This document shows positions 19,970 through 30,356 of a stretch of 64,000 nucleotides of DNA, piece after piece; within the stretch, counting starts at the first letter, position 1, and the number at the start of each line of letters is the position of its first letter. This DNA is from Mesorhizobium sp. M1D.F.Ca.ET.043.01.1.1 (GTDB taxonomy: Bacteria > Pseudomonadota > Alphaproteobacteria > Rhizobiales > Rhizobiaceae). The notes beneath the pieces were generated by a model. The model was not told the origin of the DNA and ran no database searches. It saw only the letters and a program-made list of their open reading frames with translations. The stretch spans positions 2,170,001 to 2,234,000 of the forward strand of contig NZ_CP034444.1 of the NCBI RefSeq assembly GCF_003952385.1. Reading direction: 5' to 3'. Made by a program: the position numbers and the translations under genes.

Positions 19970-20971
19970 TCACTGGGCGAGCCAGCACGCTGACGTGTGC
20001 TGCGGTCCCACTTCGATCGCCGGCGGCTCCTCCTCCTTGCAGCGGCCGAAGGTGCGTGGGCAACGCGGATGGAAACGGCAGCCCTTCGGAAGACGGGCGG
20101 CGCTTGGAACATCGCCCTGCAGGGCCGGCAGCTGGGGGCGATCTGAGTTGCCGCCAATCTGCGGGGTCGCGTTGCGAAGCGCGACGGTGTACGGGTGGCG
20201 GGGGTTGAATGTGATTTCGTCGGCGCTGCCGATCTCGACCACCCGCCCAAGGTAGAGGACGGCAATCCGGTCGGCGATCAACCAAGCAAGAGGCAAATCG
20301 TGGGTGATGAACAGCAGCGCCATATTGTGCTTGTCGCGCAAGTCAACCAGGACCTGAAGAATCTGTGCGCGTATCGAGACATCGAGCATCGACACAGGTT
20401 CGTCAGCGACGATGAGCTCGGGCTTCACAGCAAGCGCTCCGGCGATCACAACCCGCTGGCGCTGCCCGCCGGAGAGTTCATGTGGAAAGCGGACGAAGAA
20501 ATCACTGGGAGGATTGAGCCCGGCGGACGCTAGAGCTTCGCTCACCCGCTCTGCGAGTTGGGTGGCGTTAACGACCAGCCGCAGTGAACGTAACGGCTCT
20601 GCCACAATATCGAACACAGTGTGTCGCGGGTTCAACGCCTGATATGCATCCTGAAAGATCATCTGCACGCGATGCCGATAAGGACGAAGGGCTGAGGCGC
20701 CTTGAACCGACGTCATGTCGCGGCCTTTGAACAACAACCTGCCGCCTGTTGGTTGAGCAAGCTTGGTAATGACGCGGCCCACCGTCGTCTTGCCACTTCC
20801 CGATTCTCCGACTAGGGCGACGATCTCCCCCCGTCCGATGTCGAGGTCGATCCCGTCGACCGCTCGCACGGCGCCGGCAGGTCGACCCAGGAAACAGTCG
20901 AATAGCCCGCTCTGGATAGGAAAATGGACCTGGAGGCTCTCGAGACGCAGGATGTCGGCGGTTTCAGGCAT
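19970..20971 (-). CDS. dppF: Dipeptide/oligopeptide ABC transporter ATP-binding protein (DppF-like)
   Basis: A 333-residue ATPase from ATG 20971, which overlaps the end of the preceding ATPase gene by eight bases; the longer frame to 21043 lies wholly inside that gene. Walker A is [18 protein letters not shown], the signature ELSGGQRQRVVIAGAL, Walker B LIVADEPVSMLDVSIRA. The C-terminal oligopeptide-transporter extension with CRFHPRCPRTFGRC is present. It pairs with the DppD-like ATPase to power peptide uptake, or uptake of another DppA-type ligand. Confidence 0.92.
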   Translation of the reverse strand: MPETADILRLESLQVHFPIQSGLFDCFLGRPAGAVRAVDGIDLDIGRGEIVALVGESGSGKTTVGRVITKLAQPTGGRLLFKGRDMTSVQGASALRPYRHRVQMIFQDAYQALNPRHTVFDIVAEPLRSLRLVVNATQLAERVSEALASAGLNPPSDFFVRFPHELSGGQRQRVVIAGALAVKPELIVADEPVSMLDVSIRAQILQVLVDLRDKHNMALLFITHDLPLAWLIADRIAVLYLGRVVEIGSADEITFNPRHPYTVALRNATPQIGGNSDRPQLPALQGDVPSAARLPKGCRFHPRCPRTFGRCKEEEPPAIEVGPQHTSACWLAQ

Positions 20972-21974
20972 GAGCTGCAACCTTCTCTTCTTGCGGCAAG
21001 GACCGGTGAAGGTGACAGGCCACACGTCCCTGTCCGCACTCATCGAAACTAGGGATGACCGTCGCGCAAACCCCCATAGCCGACGGGCAACGCGGATGGA
21101 AAGCGCAGCCTGACGGCCGATTCATCAAGTTGGGGGGATCACCGGGTATTGGCCGAATGATCTTTTTGCCATTCGCCGGGTTCGGAATCGAGTCGATCAA
21201 CAGCCTGGTGTAGGGATGCTTCGGCTTGGCGAAGATCTCGGCGACAGCGCCGTCCTCGACGATCCGGCCCGCATACATGATCATCACGCGATCACAAGTC
21301 TCGGCCACCACAGAAAGATCGTGGGTGATCAAAATGAGGGCAAGGTTAAGCCGGGATCGCAAGTCACCCAGCAATTTGAGGATCTGAGCCTGTGTAATAA
21401 CATCCAGGGCTGTCGTAGGCTCGTCGCCGATAATGATTGAGGGGCGACACGCGAGGGCCATGGCGATCATCACTCTTTGTCGCATTCCGCCCGACAATTC
21501 GTGCGGATAGGCGGAACCGCGATCGGCCGGAATGCCGACGAGTTCGAGCAGCTCTCTTGCCCGCGCGATTGCTTCGCCACGCGACATGCCAAGCTTCAGC
21601 ATGCATGGCTCGGCAATCTGCTTGATGATGCGGTGAACGGGATTAAGCGCATTCATCGCGCCCTGGAAGACCACAGACGTTTCACTCCAGCGATGTGGCC
21701 GCATCGCCGCGTCGTTGTCGATCGGCAGTCGGCTACCGCGATAGCGCACCTCGCCCTTGCCGACCCGTGCGTTGGGAGACAGCAGGCCGGCGATCGCCAT
21801 TGCGGTCGTGGTCTTGCCACTGCCTGATTCACCGACCAGCGCCACGGCCTCGCCGGCGCGGAGCGCGAAGGTCACATTGTCGATCGCTCGCAATGAAACG
21901 CCCTTGAGCCCATAGTCGACAGCGAGACCGTCGATTTCCAGAAGCGATACCCTGTCCCGGGAGGGGCTTGTCAT
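20964..21974 (-). CDS. dppD: Dipeptide/oligopeptide ABC transporter ATP-binding protein (DppD-like)
   Basis: A 336-residue ATPase with Walker [21 protein letters not shown], signature [20 protein letters not shown], Walker [15 protein letters not shown], and the family C-terminus with a Cys-containing [14 protein letters not shown] loop. Its start overlaps the DppC stop by four bases (ATGA), indicating translational coupling. Confidence 0.92.
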   Translation of the reverse strand: MTSPSRDRVSLLEIDGLAVDYGLKGVSLRAIDNVTFALRAGEAVALVGESGSGKTTTAMAIAGLLSPNARVGKGEVRYRGSRLPIDNDAAMRPHRWSETSVVFQGAMNALNPVHRIIKQIAEPCMLKLGMSRGEAIARARELLELVGIPADRGSAYPHELSGGMRQRVMIAMALACRPSIIIGDEPTTALDVITQAQILKLLGDLRSRLNLALILITHDLSVVAETCDRVMIMYAGRIVEDGAVAEIFAKPKHPYTRLLIDSIPNPANGKKIIRPIPGDPPNLMNRPSGCAFHPRCPSAMGVCATVIPSFDECGQGRVACHLHRSLPQEEKVAAHA

Positions 21975-22900
21975 GGAATCACCCTGCGGCGTGGATTGAA
22001 TGTGTCGTCGAGGGCATTGCCAATCAGGACGAAGCTAAGCGAAACCGTGAGCGCGCATAGCCCGGGCGCGCCGAGGTACCACCAGGCTCCAGCACTGGCC
22101 GCACCGGCGCGCTGTGCGAGCGAAAGCAGGGTGCCCCATGAAGGCTGCAACGGATCGCCAAGCCCTAGGAACGAAAGCGATGTCTCAACGTAAATTGCGC
22201 CGGCGACGACCAGAGCACCATTGGCTGCGATTTGCGGCACGAGATTTGGGAGGATGTGCCGCAGCATGATGCTGAGGTTGCTGCTGCCCGCAACGCGCGC
22301 GCGATCAACGAATGTTCGCTCCTTAAGCGACAGTGTCTGGCTGCGAACGATACGTGCGACGAACGCCCAGCTTGTCATGCCGATAACGACAATGATTACG
22401 AAAATAGAAGGACGGAAACCGAGGATTTCACCGCGCCCCATTACTTCGAGAAGCACGGGTGTGATGACCAGCGCCAGCACGAAGGAGGGAACTACAAAAA
22501 AGAAATCGGTCAAGCGCATCAGCCAGACGTCGACCCAGCCGCCAAAGTAACCCGCGGTCATTCCGACCGTAGTCCCGACGATGAGGCTAATCACGGTCGC
22601 CAGCAGCGCGATCGTAAGCGAGATCCGGGCACCATGGACGACCAGATTGAGTACGTCCCGCCCGACTTCGTCTGTCCCCAGCAGATGCTGGCTTGATGGC
22701 GATGCGAGGAAGTCACCAGCTGCGGTGGCTACGGTCTCAAGCGGGCCAACGAGGATATTGGGCACAGAAGCCAGCACAAGGAAGAACAACAAACAAGAAA
22801 GGCCAAGCCTAGCCCCACCATAGCCAAGAAATTGGCGCAGAAAATCTTTGATGACCAGGGCCCGGCTACGCGGAGAATATTTGACAATATTTTCGCTCAT
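21971..22900 (-). CDS. dppC: Peptide ABC transporter permease (DppC-like)
   Basis: A 309-residue BPD_transp_1 permease with an N-terminal membrane anchor (LGLSCLLFFLVLASVPNILV), the periplasmic LLGTDEVGRDVLN motif typical of DppC/OppC, and the EAA loop (VDRARVAGSSNLSIMLRHIL). Its ATG overlaps the DppB stop by four bases. Confidence 0.92.
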   Translation of the reverse strand: MSENIVKYSPRSRALVIKDFLRQFLGYGGARLGLSCLLFFLVLASVPNILVGPLETVATAAGDFLASPSSQHLLGTDEVGRDVLNLVVHGARISLTIALLATVISLIVGTTVGMTAGYFGGWVDVWLMRLTDFFFVVPSFVLALVITPVLLEVMGRGEILGFRPSIFVIIVVIGMTSWAFVARIVRSQTLSLKERTFVDRARVAGSSNLSIMLRHILPNLVPQIAANGALVVAGAIYVETSLSFLGLGDPLQPSWGTLLSLAQRAGAASAGAWWYLGAPGLCALTVSLSFVLIGNALDDTFNPRRRVIP

Positions 22901-23871
22901 TGCCGGACTCGCGGATCAAGAAGGCCGTAAGCAAGATCAGCTACGAGGTTCGCAACAACGATCGATGCACCAAGCAACAGGAATATGCCTTGAAGGACTG
23001 GGTAATCCCGCGCATTGAGCGCCTCCACAGTCAGCCCGCCGATCCCTGGCCAGGCGAACACGGCTTCGACTGTGATGGCGCCGGCAACCACATAGCCAAG
23101 ATTGAGGGTAATCAGCGTTACGACTGGCAGCATAGCATTACGAAATGCATGACGTATCAGCATCTGACCATTGGAGAGTCCCTTGGCCCGGGCAGTGACC
23201 ATGTAATCCTCTGTGACGACGTCGCTCATTGCAGCACGAGCGACAACGACGTATTGGCCGATGAGTCCAAGGGTCACCGCCGTGACCGGAAGGGCGAGAT
23301 GCCGCATGTAATCGAGCAGCCCATCAAGGGAACCGCTGACAGCGCCAGGCGAATGTGCACCATAGCCCGGGAACCAACCCAACGCCGTGCTGAAGATCAC
23401 AACCAGGATCATGCCGAGCCAGAAAGATGGCGTAGAATAGAGCGCCAAGGAAGCTCCCGTAGCGATATGGTCAACGGCTCCTCCTCTGCGCCAGCCCGCA
23501 TATATGCCAAGCACAACTCCGCATAAAATGGCGAGCAATTGGGCTAGACCAACCAGGGCGACGGTGGCCGGCAAGCGCTCCAAAATCAGGTCAGAGACTT
23601 GCCTACCCCTGAACTTGAAACTGTAGCCCAAATCGCCGTGGAGAGTCGCCGTCAAGTAGTCGACCATCTGGTCCGGAAACAGCGGCCGATTGAGCCCCCA
23701 ATTCTGGCGCTGCGCCTCCATCTGCTCAGCGGTGACGCTGGTGCGGGCCCCGCCGAGCAAGAGCGATGCAGGGTCGCCAGGAATGACTCTGAATAGGATG
23801 AAATTCAGGGTCGCCACCATCAAGAGCGTCACAATCGCCCTGAGGAAAATCCGTCCGAGGCGCCGGCTCAT
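22897..23871 (-). CDS. dppB: Peptide ABC transporter permease (DppB-like)
   Basis: A 324-residue permease with the first transmembrane helix, the FRVIPGDPASLLLG motif of DppB/OppB proteins, the EAA loop (MVTARAKGLSNGQMLIRHAF) and the C-terminal DLAYGLLDPRVR. The gene begins 27 bases after the binding-protein gene, in the usual A-B-C-D-F order. Confidence 0.92.
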   Translation of the reverse strand: MSRRLGRIFLRAIVTLLMVATLNFILFRVIPGDPASLLLGGARTSVTAEQMEAQRQNWGLNRPLFPDQMVDYLTATLHGDLGYSFKFRGRQVSDLILERLPATVALVGLAQLLAILCGVVLGIYAGWRRGGAVDHIATGASLALYSTPSFWLGMILVVIFSTALGWFPGYGAHSPGAVSGSLDGLLDYMRHLALPVTAVTLGLIGQYVVVARAAMSDVVTEDYMVTARAKGLSNGQMLIRHAFRNAMLPVVTLITLNLGYVVAGAITVEAVFAWPGIGGLTVEALNARDYPVLQGIFLLLGASIVVANLVADLAYGLLDPRVRQ

Positions 23872-23898
23872 CGGGTCTCGCTTTCCATCAGCGCCATC

Positions 23899-25566
23899 TT
23901 AGAGTGGCTTCACCCGATCGAGTGGAAAGTAGCTCCACATGGACAAGGCGTCCTGGGTCCCCCAACCTTCGAAGCAGTCCTTCCTATAGGCGTCGAGGAC
24001 GAAGGGGTAACAAAGAATAATATAGGGCGCTTCGGTGTAAATCAGGCGCGCCGCCTGATCGACCAGCTCCCGGCTCTTTTTTAGGTCGACGGTATGTTCG
24101 ACTTCAGACAACAGCTTGTCGAATTTGTCATTTTTCCAATACGATCTGTTGTCCTGGCCGATTGCCTTGCTGCTACCTAAGACGAGGAGGTCTTGGGGTG
24201 AAGGTGTCAACCAGTTCGAGGCGACCAGCACATCCCAACCGCCGCCACCCTTCGCCGGCGCCGCCGTCTTGGCATTAAGCGCACCAGAGTCGAACTGGGT
24301 GACCGATACGGGAATGCCAATTTGTCCGAGCCAGCCAACGACGAGTTGTACGGCCGAAGGCGGTATCGCGACCGAGTTCGCACCTGATCCGGTAATCAGC
24401 GACAGCTGGAAGCTGTTTCCATCCTTGTCCTCCCGGACGCCGTCGCCGTTGATGTCCCGATAGCCCGCAGCATCGAGCCGGCGATTAGCCTCGGCGAGAT
24501 CAAAGTGACGCCTGATGTCGCCCAAGTCCGAGTAGTAATCGGTCGCCACCGGCATGGCCAGTCCAACGCCGGGATCGGCATGCCTGCGGAAGGCTCGATC
24601 CACCATGGTCTTCTGATCGATCGCGTAGCCGATCGCATCGCGAAACGCCCGATCCTGCAGGGCCTTTGTACTACCGGCCCCGTCTCCGGATGCGGTGTTG
24701 AAAGCCAGGTAAATGCGCTGCTCGATGCGCTGCTGACCGACCACGATGGCGGGATCCTCCGAGAGGTCGGCCCATTGGGCTGCCGTCAGATACACACCAT
24801 AATCGATATCTCCGCTCTTCAGACTCTGCGCGATCGGATCAGCCGTATCGAAGAAATGGAAGACCATGCCGGCCGCCGCCGGCGGCCCCGCGCGGAAGTA
24901 CTTGTTCGGCACGAGCCGGGCAAACTGCCCCTGCTGAAACTCAGAGACGATCATGGGCCCCGTGCCCACCAGCGGCGGGGAATTGCGAAACTTGCCGCGC
25001 GCATCCGCATGGCTGATGTCTTTCCAGATGTGCTCTGGGACTATCATATTAAAGTTGGCAACTGGCCAACGAGTGGGAGCCTTGGTCACGATTTGCAAAG
25101 TCTCGTCATCGAGAGCCGTGATGGACTCGACTTGCTCTACGCCGGTAGTGTTGTTCCAGCCGATGCTCAGCTCGTCGGGCGTGCCCAGGGAGTCACGCAG
25201 ATAGTTGTAGGTGAATGCGGCGTCTCTTGCGGTGGCAGGCTGGCCGTCTGACCACTTCATGCCAGGCCAGATCTTGAACGTCCAGGTGAGGTTGTCGTCG
25301 GCAACGGACCACTCTTTGGCAAATCCCTTCCGATCGGGATGGCGCTGGGCGTCCACACCGACCAGAAAGTCATAGGTGAAGGCCGTCGGCCAGAACGAAC
25401 TCCAGGTGGCAAAGGGGTTCATCGTGTCGGGCGAAACGGTTGCGCCCATGCGCACGGTGTGATTGCCGCATGTAGATGCGGCAAATGCCGTTGAGCGCAT
25501 AATCCAGGGCGCAGCTGATACAGCCAGCATTGCCTTCATGACGGCTCGGCGGTGCGATTTATTCAT
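23899..25566 (-). CDS. dppA: Peptide-binding protein of a Dpp-type ABC transporter (DppA-like)
   Basis: A 555-residue SBP_bac_5 protein. The N-terminus (HRRAVMKAMLAVSAAPWI) is a signal peptide with a twin Arg. The family signature MGATVSPDTMNPFATWS, then WSVADDNLTWTFKIWPGMKW and DGQPATARDAAFTYNYL are clear. It also contains the acidic stretch DINGDGVREDKDGN, common in one peptide-binding subgroup. It is the first gene of the transporter operon and follows the PepX-type hydrolase by 80 bases. Ligand is probably a peptide; specificity unknown. Confidence 0.9.
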   Translation of the reverse strand: MNKSHRRAVMKAMLAVSAAPWIMRSTAFAASTCGNHTVRMGATVSPDTMNPFATWSSFWPTAFTYDFLVGVDAQRHPDRKGFAKEWSVADDNLTWTFKIWPGMKWSDGQPATARDAAFTYNYLRDSLGTPDELSIGWNNTTGVEQVESITALDDETLQIVTKAPTRWPVANFNMIVPEHIWKDISHADARGKFRNSPPLVGTGPMIVSEFQQGQFARLVPNKYFRAGPPAAAGMVFHFFDTADPIAQSLKSGDIDYGVYLTAAQWADLSEDPAIVVGQQRIEQRIYLAFNTASGDGAGSTKALQDRAFRDAIGYAIDQKTMVDRAFRRHADPGVGLAMPVATDYYSDLGDIRRHFDLAEANRRLDAAGYRDINGDGVREDKDGNSFQLSLITGSGANSVAIPPSAVQLVVGWLGQIGIPVSVTQFDSGALNAKTAAPAKGGGGWDVLVASNWLTPSPQDLLVLGSSKAIGQDNRSYWKNDKFDKLLSEVEHTVDLKKSRELVDQAARLIYTEAPYIILCYPFVLDAYRKDCFEGWGTQDALSMWSYFPLDRVKPL

Positions 25567-25647
25567 ACTATCCTCCCTCGGGAACTTAATTCCGCTTCTG
25601 TTATTCTACGGCAAGTTATGTGGCGCCTGGTGCGCTGGATCGAAGGA

Positions 25648-27411
25648 TCACGGAATGGGCAGCCCCCCAGGCACGAATTCAGTTCCTTTTCGAAAGGGTT
25701 GAGCTCGCAAGGAGCTGTATTCAGGCGCGGGCGCTTGGGCCACCGCGCCCATAACAACGGGAAGGAGAATTTTCGACGGGTATCTCTCCGAATGATAAAT
25801 CCTGTTGATGGACGGAGCGCCGGCGGGAATGCTGCCGAAATTGGGATGCGGGATGGGATTTGGAGCACCGAGGGTTAGTTCGAGGCTGTGCCCTTGCCGG
25901 ACAACGTGAGCGATCGGTGCCAGCAATGACATCCGTAATTCGTAGATTTCACCTGGGACGAGTTTCTCGAACTTGCGAAATAGATGAACTACTTCGTCCG
26001 CAGAGCTCCGCGCGTCGTCTATTGCGCGGAGCGAAGCGCGCAGCAGGCCCGATTGAAGGAAAAGTACGTTGCCATCAGCATCGATGTCTTTCAACGTCAA
26101 TTCCAGGTCGGCATCATCCCCATTGTCGATGCTGAGATAGAGCGTTATTTCTGGGTTTCCAAGCAGCGTCATATCTGAGACGGCTGCGGCCGTCCGGTAG
26201 TTCAAAACACCTTCCTTATATGGCTGAATCGCGAATTGCTGATTGCTTCCGTAGAGTTCTGTTCCCGCTGGGTAGAGGTAGGCGCGAGAGCCCTCGTTCG
26301 AGCTGGCAACAGGCTTCTCAGGCGAGATCCAAGCGTCGGTGGTGAGATAATAGGGACGGCGCTCAACCTTCGGTTCTGGCCAGGTCTTGTGCCTCGTAAC
26401 CCAACCCGCAACCGACTTCTTAGGATCTCCATTGGGCTGGCGGACCTCCCAATATACGGTCACCGGCGAGTCGTCCTCTATTCCATTCTCGACACCTTTC
26501 ACCCAACGGTCTAGGAATTTCATTCGCTCCTCGTCTACTAGGCTATAGCCGTTCGGCCCAGGTCCGCCAATCATGTGATCACCGTTCATCAGGACAAGCT
26601 TCTTGTGCTCAACGTTCGGCATCAATTCGGTAAATACCCGAGCACTTTCCCTAACTGCACAGCCGTAGGTGTCTTGCCACGAAGCAATAATCATGGTGGG
26701 CACAGCGACCTTGCCGGCGATCTCATCACGGGCCAGAAAGATCGAATCCCACCATTCATCCTTTAGTGGGTGCTTTCGAACCTCGTCAAAGAACTGTCGC
26801 TTGACGACCTGCCTGTCGCTCCCACGAATTGCAGCACATTCAGTATCGCCCGCGCTGATACGGCCCTCCGCCCCGCTAACCTGGGTGATGAATTCACTGT
26901 TGAGCGACCATCCAGCAGTTATGTCGAGTTGGAGCATTCCGCCCAGGTATATCCAGTCCTCGTACCCGTCTTCGACGCCAGTCGGCACGATCGCCTTCAA
27001 ATGAGGAGGCCGTTCTGCTGCGACCCAGAACTGAACCGTACCGCCAGATGAATTGCCAATCATCCCAACATTGCCGTCGCTCCAAGGCTGTCTAGCAATC
27101 CATTCGACCACTTCGGCGCCATAAACCCCTTCCTTGCGGTCCATCCAATTGTCGATGATACCTTCAGAACAACCGGTCGCAGGAAAGTTGGCGCCAACGA
27201 AAGCGTAGCCAGCTTCAAGAAAAGGCTTTGCCACGTCGAAGGCGGCGAAACTCGCCGCGTATGGGGAGTACCAGAAAACGCTCGGGCAGTGATTAGAGAG
27301 CCAAGCTTTTTTGTAATAGCAAATATAAGCGATGCGCGTTCCGTCGGCCATGGGCACGTAGCCGATATCGCGCACCACTTCAGTTCCATTAAGATCGGCG
27401 TTGATTATCAT
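25648..27411 (-). CDS. CocE/NonD-family hydrolase (X-Pro dipeptidyl-peptidase S15 type)
   Basis: A protein of about 587 residues from ATG 27411 (a TTG at 27456 is the alternative). The alpha/beta-hydrolase domain begins with MADGTRIAYICYYKK and carries the nucleophile motif GNSSGGTVQFW (Ser near residue 117), a helical cap, and the C-terminal jelly-roll domain of PepX enzymes. Known members cleave X-Pro dipeptides, cocaine esters or beta-lactam side chains. There is no signal peptide, so it is probably cytoplasmic. It lies just upstream of the peptide transporter on the same strand and probably processes the imported compound. Confidence 0.85.
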   Translation of the reverse strand: MIINADLNGTEVVRDIGYVPMADGTRIAYICYYKKAWLSNHCPSVFWYSPYAASFAAFDVAKPFLEAGYAFVGANFPATGCSEGIIDNWMDRKEGVYGAEVVEWIARQPWSDGNVGMIGNSSGGTVQFWVAAERPPHLKAIVPTGVEDGYEDWIYLGGMLQLDITAGWSLNSEFITQVSGAEGRISAGDTECAAIRGSDRQVVKRQFFDEVRKHPLKDEWWDSIFLARDEIAGKVAVPTMIIASWQDTYGCAVRESARVFTELMPNVEHKKLVLMNGDHMIGGPGPNGYSLVDEERMKFLDRWVKGVENGIEDDSPVTVYWEVRQPNGDPKKSVAGWVTRHKTWPEPKVERRPYYLTTDAWISPEKPVASSNEGSRAYLYPAGTELYGSNQQFAIQPYKEGVLNYRTAAAVSDMTLLGNPEITLYLSIDNGDDADLELTLKDIDADGNVLFLQSGLLRASLRAIDDARSSADEVVHLFRKFEKLVPGEIYELRMSLLAPIAHVVRQGHSLELTLGAPNPIPHPNFGSIPAGAPSINRIYHSERYPSKILLPVVMGAVAQAPAPEYSSLRAQPFRKGTEFVPGGLPIP

Positions 27412-28052
27412 CTGCTGATCTATCTCCCACCGTCTCCATCGCTTATAGCTACGCAATAACAGACCACACTTACTCTTTACGACACAACGTCACCGAGGTT
27501 GTTATTGGGAGCCTCAACGAGTGGAGCTACCGTAGAATAAACAGAACTGTTTCCGTATCTGACACCGCAGGACCCAACCTCATTGACATGCAGGCTAGCA
27601 CATAATTGTTTCGTTTCAATATCAATATCGTATCATGACAATATTCTGCATGGTTGCAATGACTACTGAGGCACCTGCAGGAATGGCAGATCGCATAGAG
27701 CGGCTCATCAGGCAGGATCAGGGGCTGGGCCCGCCGTCAACTGCGGGTGCATCTTTCATAGTCGGGTGTCTTCGGTTGGCGAATGCGGGCTAGCGGCGAT
27801 CCAGCCAGCGCGGCACCACAACGAGAAAAAATGGAAAGCGCGATGAGACAGTGGGCACTAGCGTTCCCATCGCGTTAGAGAAGCTTGTGCCCTGCAATGC
27901 GGAGGGAACTAAGTCATGTCATCAGGAAACAATCTCATGACAAGATTACTGATCGCTCAATTTCGGGCAATCTGTTGTATGTGCATGCTGTTATCACAAA
28001 ACTTCTGGACACCCTTGGTCTGGCCTGAGGGCAGCCTTTTGGGCGACATGTA
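27412..28052. other. Intergenic region, no supported gene
   Basis: About 640 bases between the hydrolase start and the end of the MocR gene. AT-richer than its flanks near 27600-27650. A TGT-N11-ACA near 27550 is one base too long for a NifA site. No coding signature seen. Confidence 0.4.
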
Positions 28053-29435
28053 TTAAATGGCCAACAGAAGATGCTCAGGATCGCCAAACAGCAGCTTAAC
28101 GACGCCAAGCCCGGCGCGTAGTTCCCCCTCGGCGGTCGAGCCCAGCGAGATGCGCACTGCCGGCCGCCAAGGCTCCTGCGAAATGCGAAACGACGCGCCG
28201 GGCGCGATCGCCACGCCATGCAGGCGGGCCTGCGAGACGAAACTTTCCTCGGCGCGGTCGCCGGGCAGCTGCAGCCACAGATGCAATCCGTCACGATGGA
28301 CACGATAGTCGACCCCGGCAAGCACCTGGGCGGCAATCTCCTGCCGCCACCGCAGCGCCGAACGTTGCCATCGCACGAGTTCCATCGCCGTGCCGTCGGT
28401 CACCCATTTTGTGGCGATCTCCGCCACCATCGGCGTCGCCATCCAGTTCGAGACGAGATGCCGGTTGGCAGCGGCCGCAACATAGCGGTCGGGCGCCGCG
28501 AGATAGCCGATGCGCAGGCCGGGCACGGTAATCTTGGTGAAGGAGGTGACGTAGAGCGTGCGCTCCGGCGCGAAAGCCGCGACCGGCGGCGGCCGGTCCT
28601 CGACCAGGGGTCCCAGCACATCGTTCTCGATGATGGCGATGTCATGCTTACGCGCGACAGCGGCGATCTCTTCGCGCCGACGTGCGTCCATCAGCGTCGC
28701 CGTCGGGTTGATCACCGAAGGTTGTACGAACACCGCGCGAATGTCGGTAAGCTGGCAGGCCTCGTCGAGCGCTTCCGGTATCAGGCCGTTGCCGTCGATC
28801 GGCAGGCCTTCGAGGTTGAAGCCGAGATAACGCGCCAGTGGCACCAGCGTGTGGTGGCCAATTGCTTCGGTGGCGACGGTTGAGCCGGGCGGCGCGACGC
28901 TCATCAGTGCCACCGTCATCCCGGCCGTGGCCCCGTTGGTCAGGCTGATATTCTGCGCCGAGACATCCAGCCCGCACAGTTTCAGCCAGTCCACCGCCAC
29001 CGCACGGTGGCGCGGAAACACCATGTTGGGCCGGAACGACAGCGCCGAACTGGACGGGAGGTTTTCGGCGAGCCAACCCAAGGCCTGCTTCAGCCGCTCC
29101 AGATGCATCGGCTCGCAGACCGGCTTCAGGATGGAGAGGTCGATGACTTCGCCGAGGCGCTCCGGCAAATAGGGCGGCTCCGGTTCGCGGCGCTGCGTCT
29201 GCACGAAACTGCCGCGGCCGATCTCGCCGGAGACCAGGCCCCGGCGAATCAGTTCCTCATAGGCGCGGCTGACGGTCTGCACCGAAAGTTTCAAATCATC
29301 GGCGAGGCGGCGATGCGTCGGCAGTTGCTCGCCATTGGCCAGCCGTCCGTCATGGATGGCGCGCGCGAACTGGTCGGCGAGCGATTGATAGGCCGGCCGC
29401 CGGATGAGCGCAGGATCTGGACGCCACAATGTCAT
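28053..29435 (-). CDS. MocR-family regulator (GntR HTH plus aminotransferase-like domain), copy 1
   Basis: A 460-residue protein. The winged helix of the GntR family is at about residues 14-78 (LPTHRRLADDLKLSVQTVSR) and an aspartate-aminotransferase-fold domain follows (ISLTNGATAGMTVALMSV, IAIIENDVLGPL, and the PLP lysine in YVTSFTKITVPGLRIGYLA). MocR proteins sense amino compounds through PLP; they include GabR and EnuR, the regulator of ectoine catabolism. The gene at 33806 is a close paralogue: about two thirds of the first 80 residues are identical. This copy abuts a truncated transposase whose frame ends seven bases before its start codon, so its native promoter may be lost. Confidence 0.88.
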   Translation of the reverse strand: MTLWRPDPALIRRPAYQSLADQFARAIHDGRLANGEQLPTHRRLADDLKLSVQTVSRAYEELIRRGLVSGEIGRGSFVQTQRREPEPPYLPERLGEVIDLSILKPVCEPMHLERLKQALGWLAENLPSSSALSFRPNMVFPRHRAVAVDWLKLCGLDVSAQNISLTNGATAGMTVALMSVAPPGSTVATEAIGHHTLVPLARYLGFNLEGLPIDGNGLIPEALDEACQLTDIRAVFVQPSVINPTATLMDARRREEIAAVARKHDIAIIENDVLGPLVEDRPPPVAAFAPERTLYVTSFTKITVPGLRIGYLAAPDRYVAAAANRHLVSNWMATPMVAEIATKWVTDGTAMELVRWQRSALRWRQEIAAQVLAGVDYRVHRDGLHLWLQLPGDRAEESFVSQARLHGVAIAPGASFRISQEPWRPAVRISLGSTAEGELRAGLGVVKLLFGDPEHLLLAI

Positions 29436-29441
29436 GAGTTA

Positions 29442-30356
29442 TTAGAGATCGAAATCAGTGCAATTGACAATCGAAATAATGCACGCCATGTTGGATCGTC
29501 GACCGTTGCGCGGTGCATCACACTGGGCGCCGACAAGGCCTATGACGTGCGAGAGCGCATCACGCTCGCCTGTGCCCGTGGCCTGGGTAATGCTACCATC
29601 GATCGCAAGCTCATGACGGTTCTCCATCAGCGCATTCCCCATTTCACAGAGCCTCGCCGGCTGCCCGTCGCCCTTCTTGTAGAGCCGCGCCTGCGGGTCG
29701 CTCGTGCTCTGATGTGTGTCATTGGAGCGCTTCTCCTTATGAAAGCCGCGCTCGGCGTTGCGACCCGCTCCATCCGGGTCGTCTCCGTCCTTACGACGGA
29801 AGCTCTTGATCGAAGCCCAGGCCTCGATCAGCGTCCCGTCCACCGAGAAGTGATCCGACGACAAAAGCCGCTTCACCCGTGGCTGAGCAAGCACCGCGCG
29901 CAGAAACTTTGCTGCAATCTCACCTTCCAGCAGCCGATCCCGGTTCTTGGTAAAGCTCGAATGATCCCAGGCCTGCTCATCAACGCCGAGCCCCACGAAC
30001 CATCGGAACAGAAGGTCAAATTCCATCCGCTCCATCAATTGACGCTCCGAGCGAATGCCATAGAAGGCCTGCAACAGCATCGCGCGCAGCAACCGTTCCG
30101 GCGCGATCGACGGGCGGCCGAGTCCGGGCGGATAAAGCACCGCAAAATCGCCGTCCATCTCCACAAGAGCCGCGTTCACGATCTCCCGTATCACCCGTAG
30201 CGGTTGGTCTCGTCGAACACGCGCCTCAAGGTCGACATACGAAAACAGCGAGCCTGTCCGTTCGTCTGAGCCGCGCATCCACAAATCCCCAAATCACCCG
30301 GGAAGCAGTGAATCACGATCCAAACAACCGCGCGGGCACTTCTTCAACAGCCTGCT
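29442..30356 (-). mobile_element. IS5-type transposase gene, 3' end lost
   Basis: A 280-residue frame from 30284 encodes an IS5-family transposase N-terminus (FSYVDLEARVRRDQPLRVIR, PPGLGRPSIAPERLLRAMLL, DQAWDHSSFTKNRDRLLE) with the first catalytic Asp in SVDGTLIEAWASIKSFR. The usual C-terminal DDE part is missing and the last ~20 codons are unrelated sequence, so the gene is cut where the MocR gene begins. The opposite end reaches into the last codons of ectC, with an end sequence at about 30329-30356 (AGGCTGTTGAAG on the minus strand). Confidence 0.8.
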
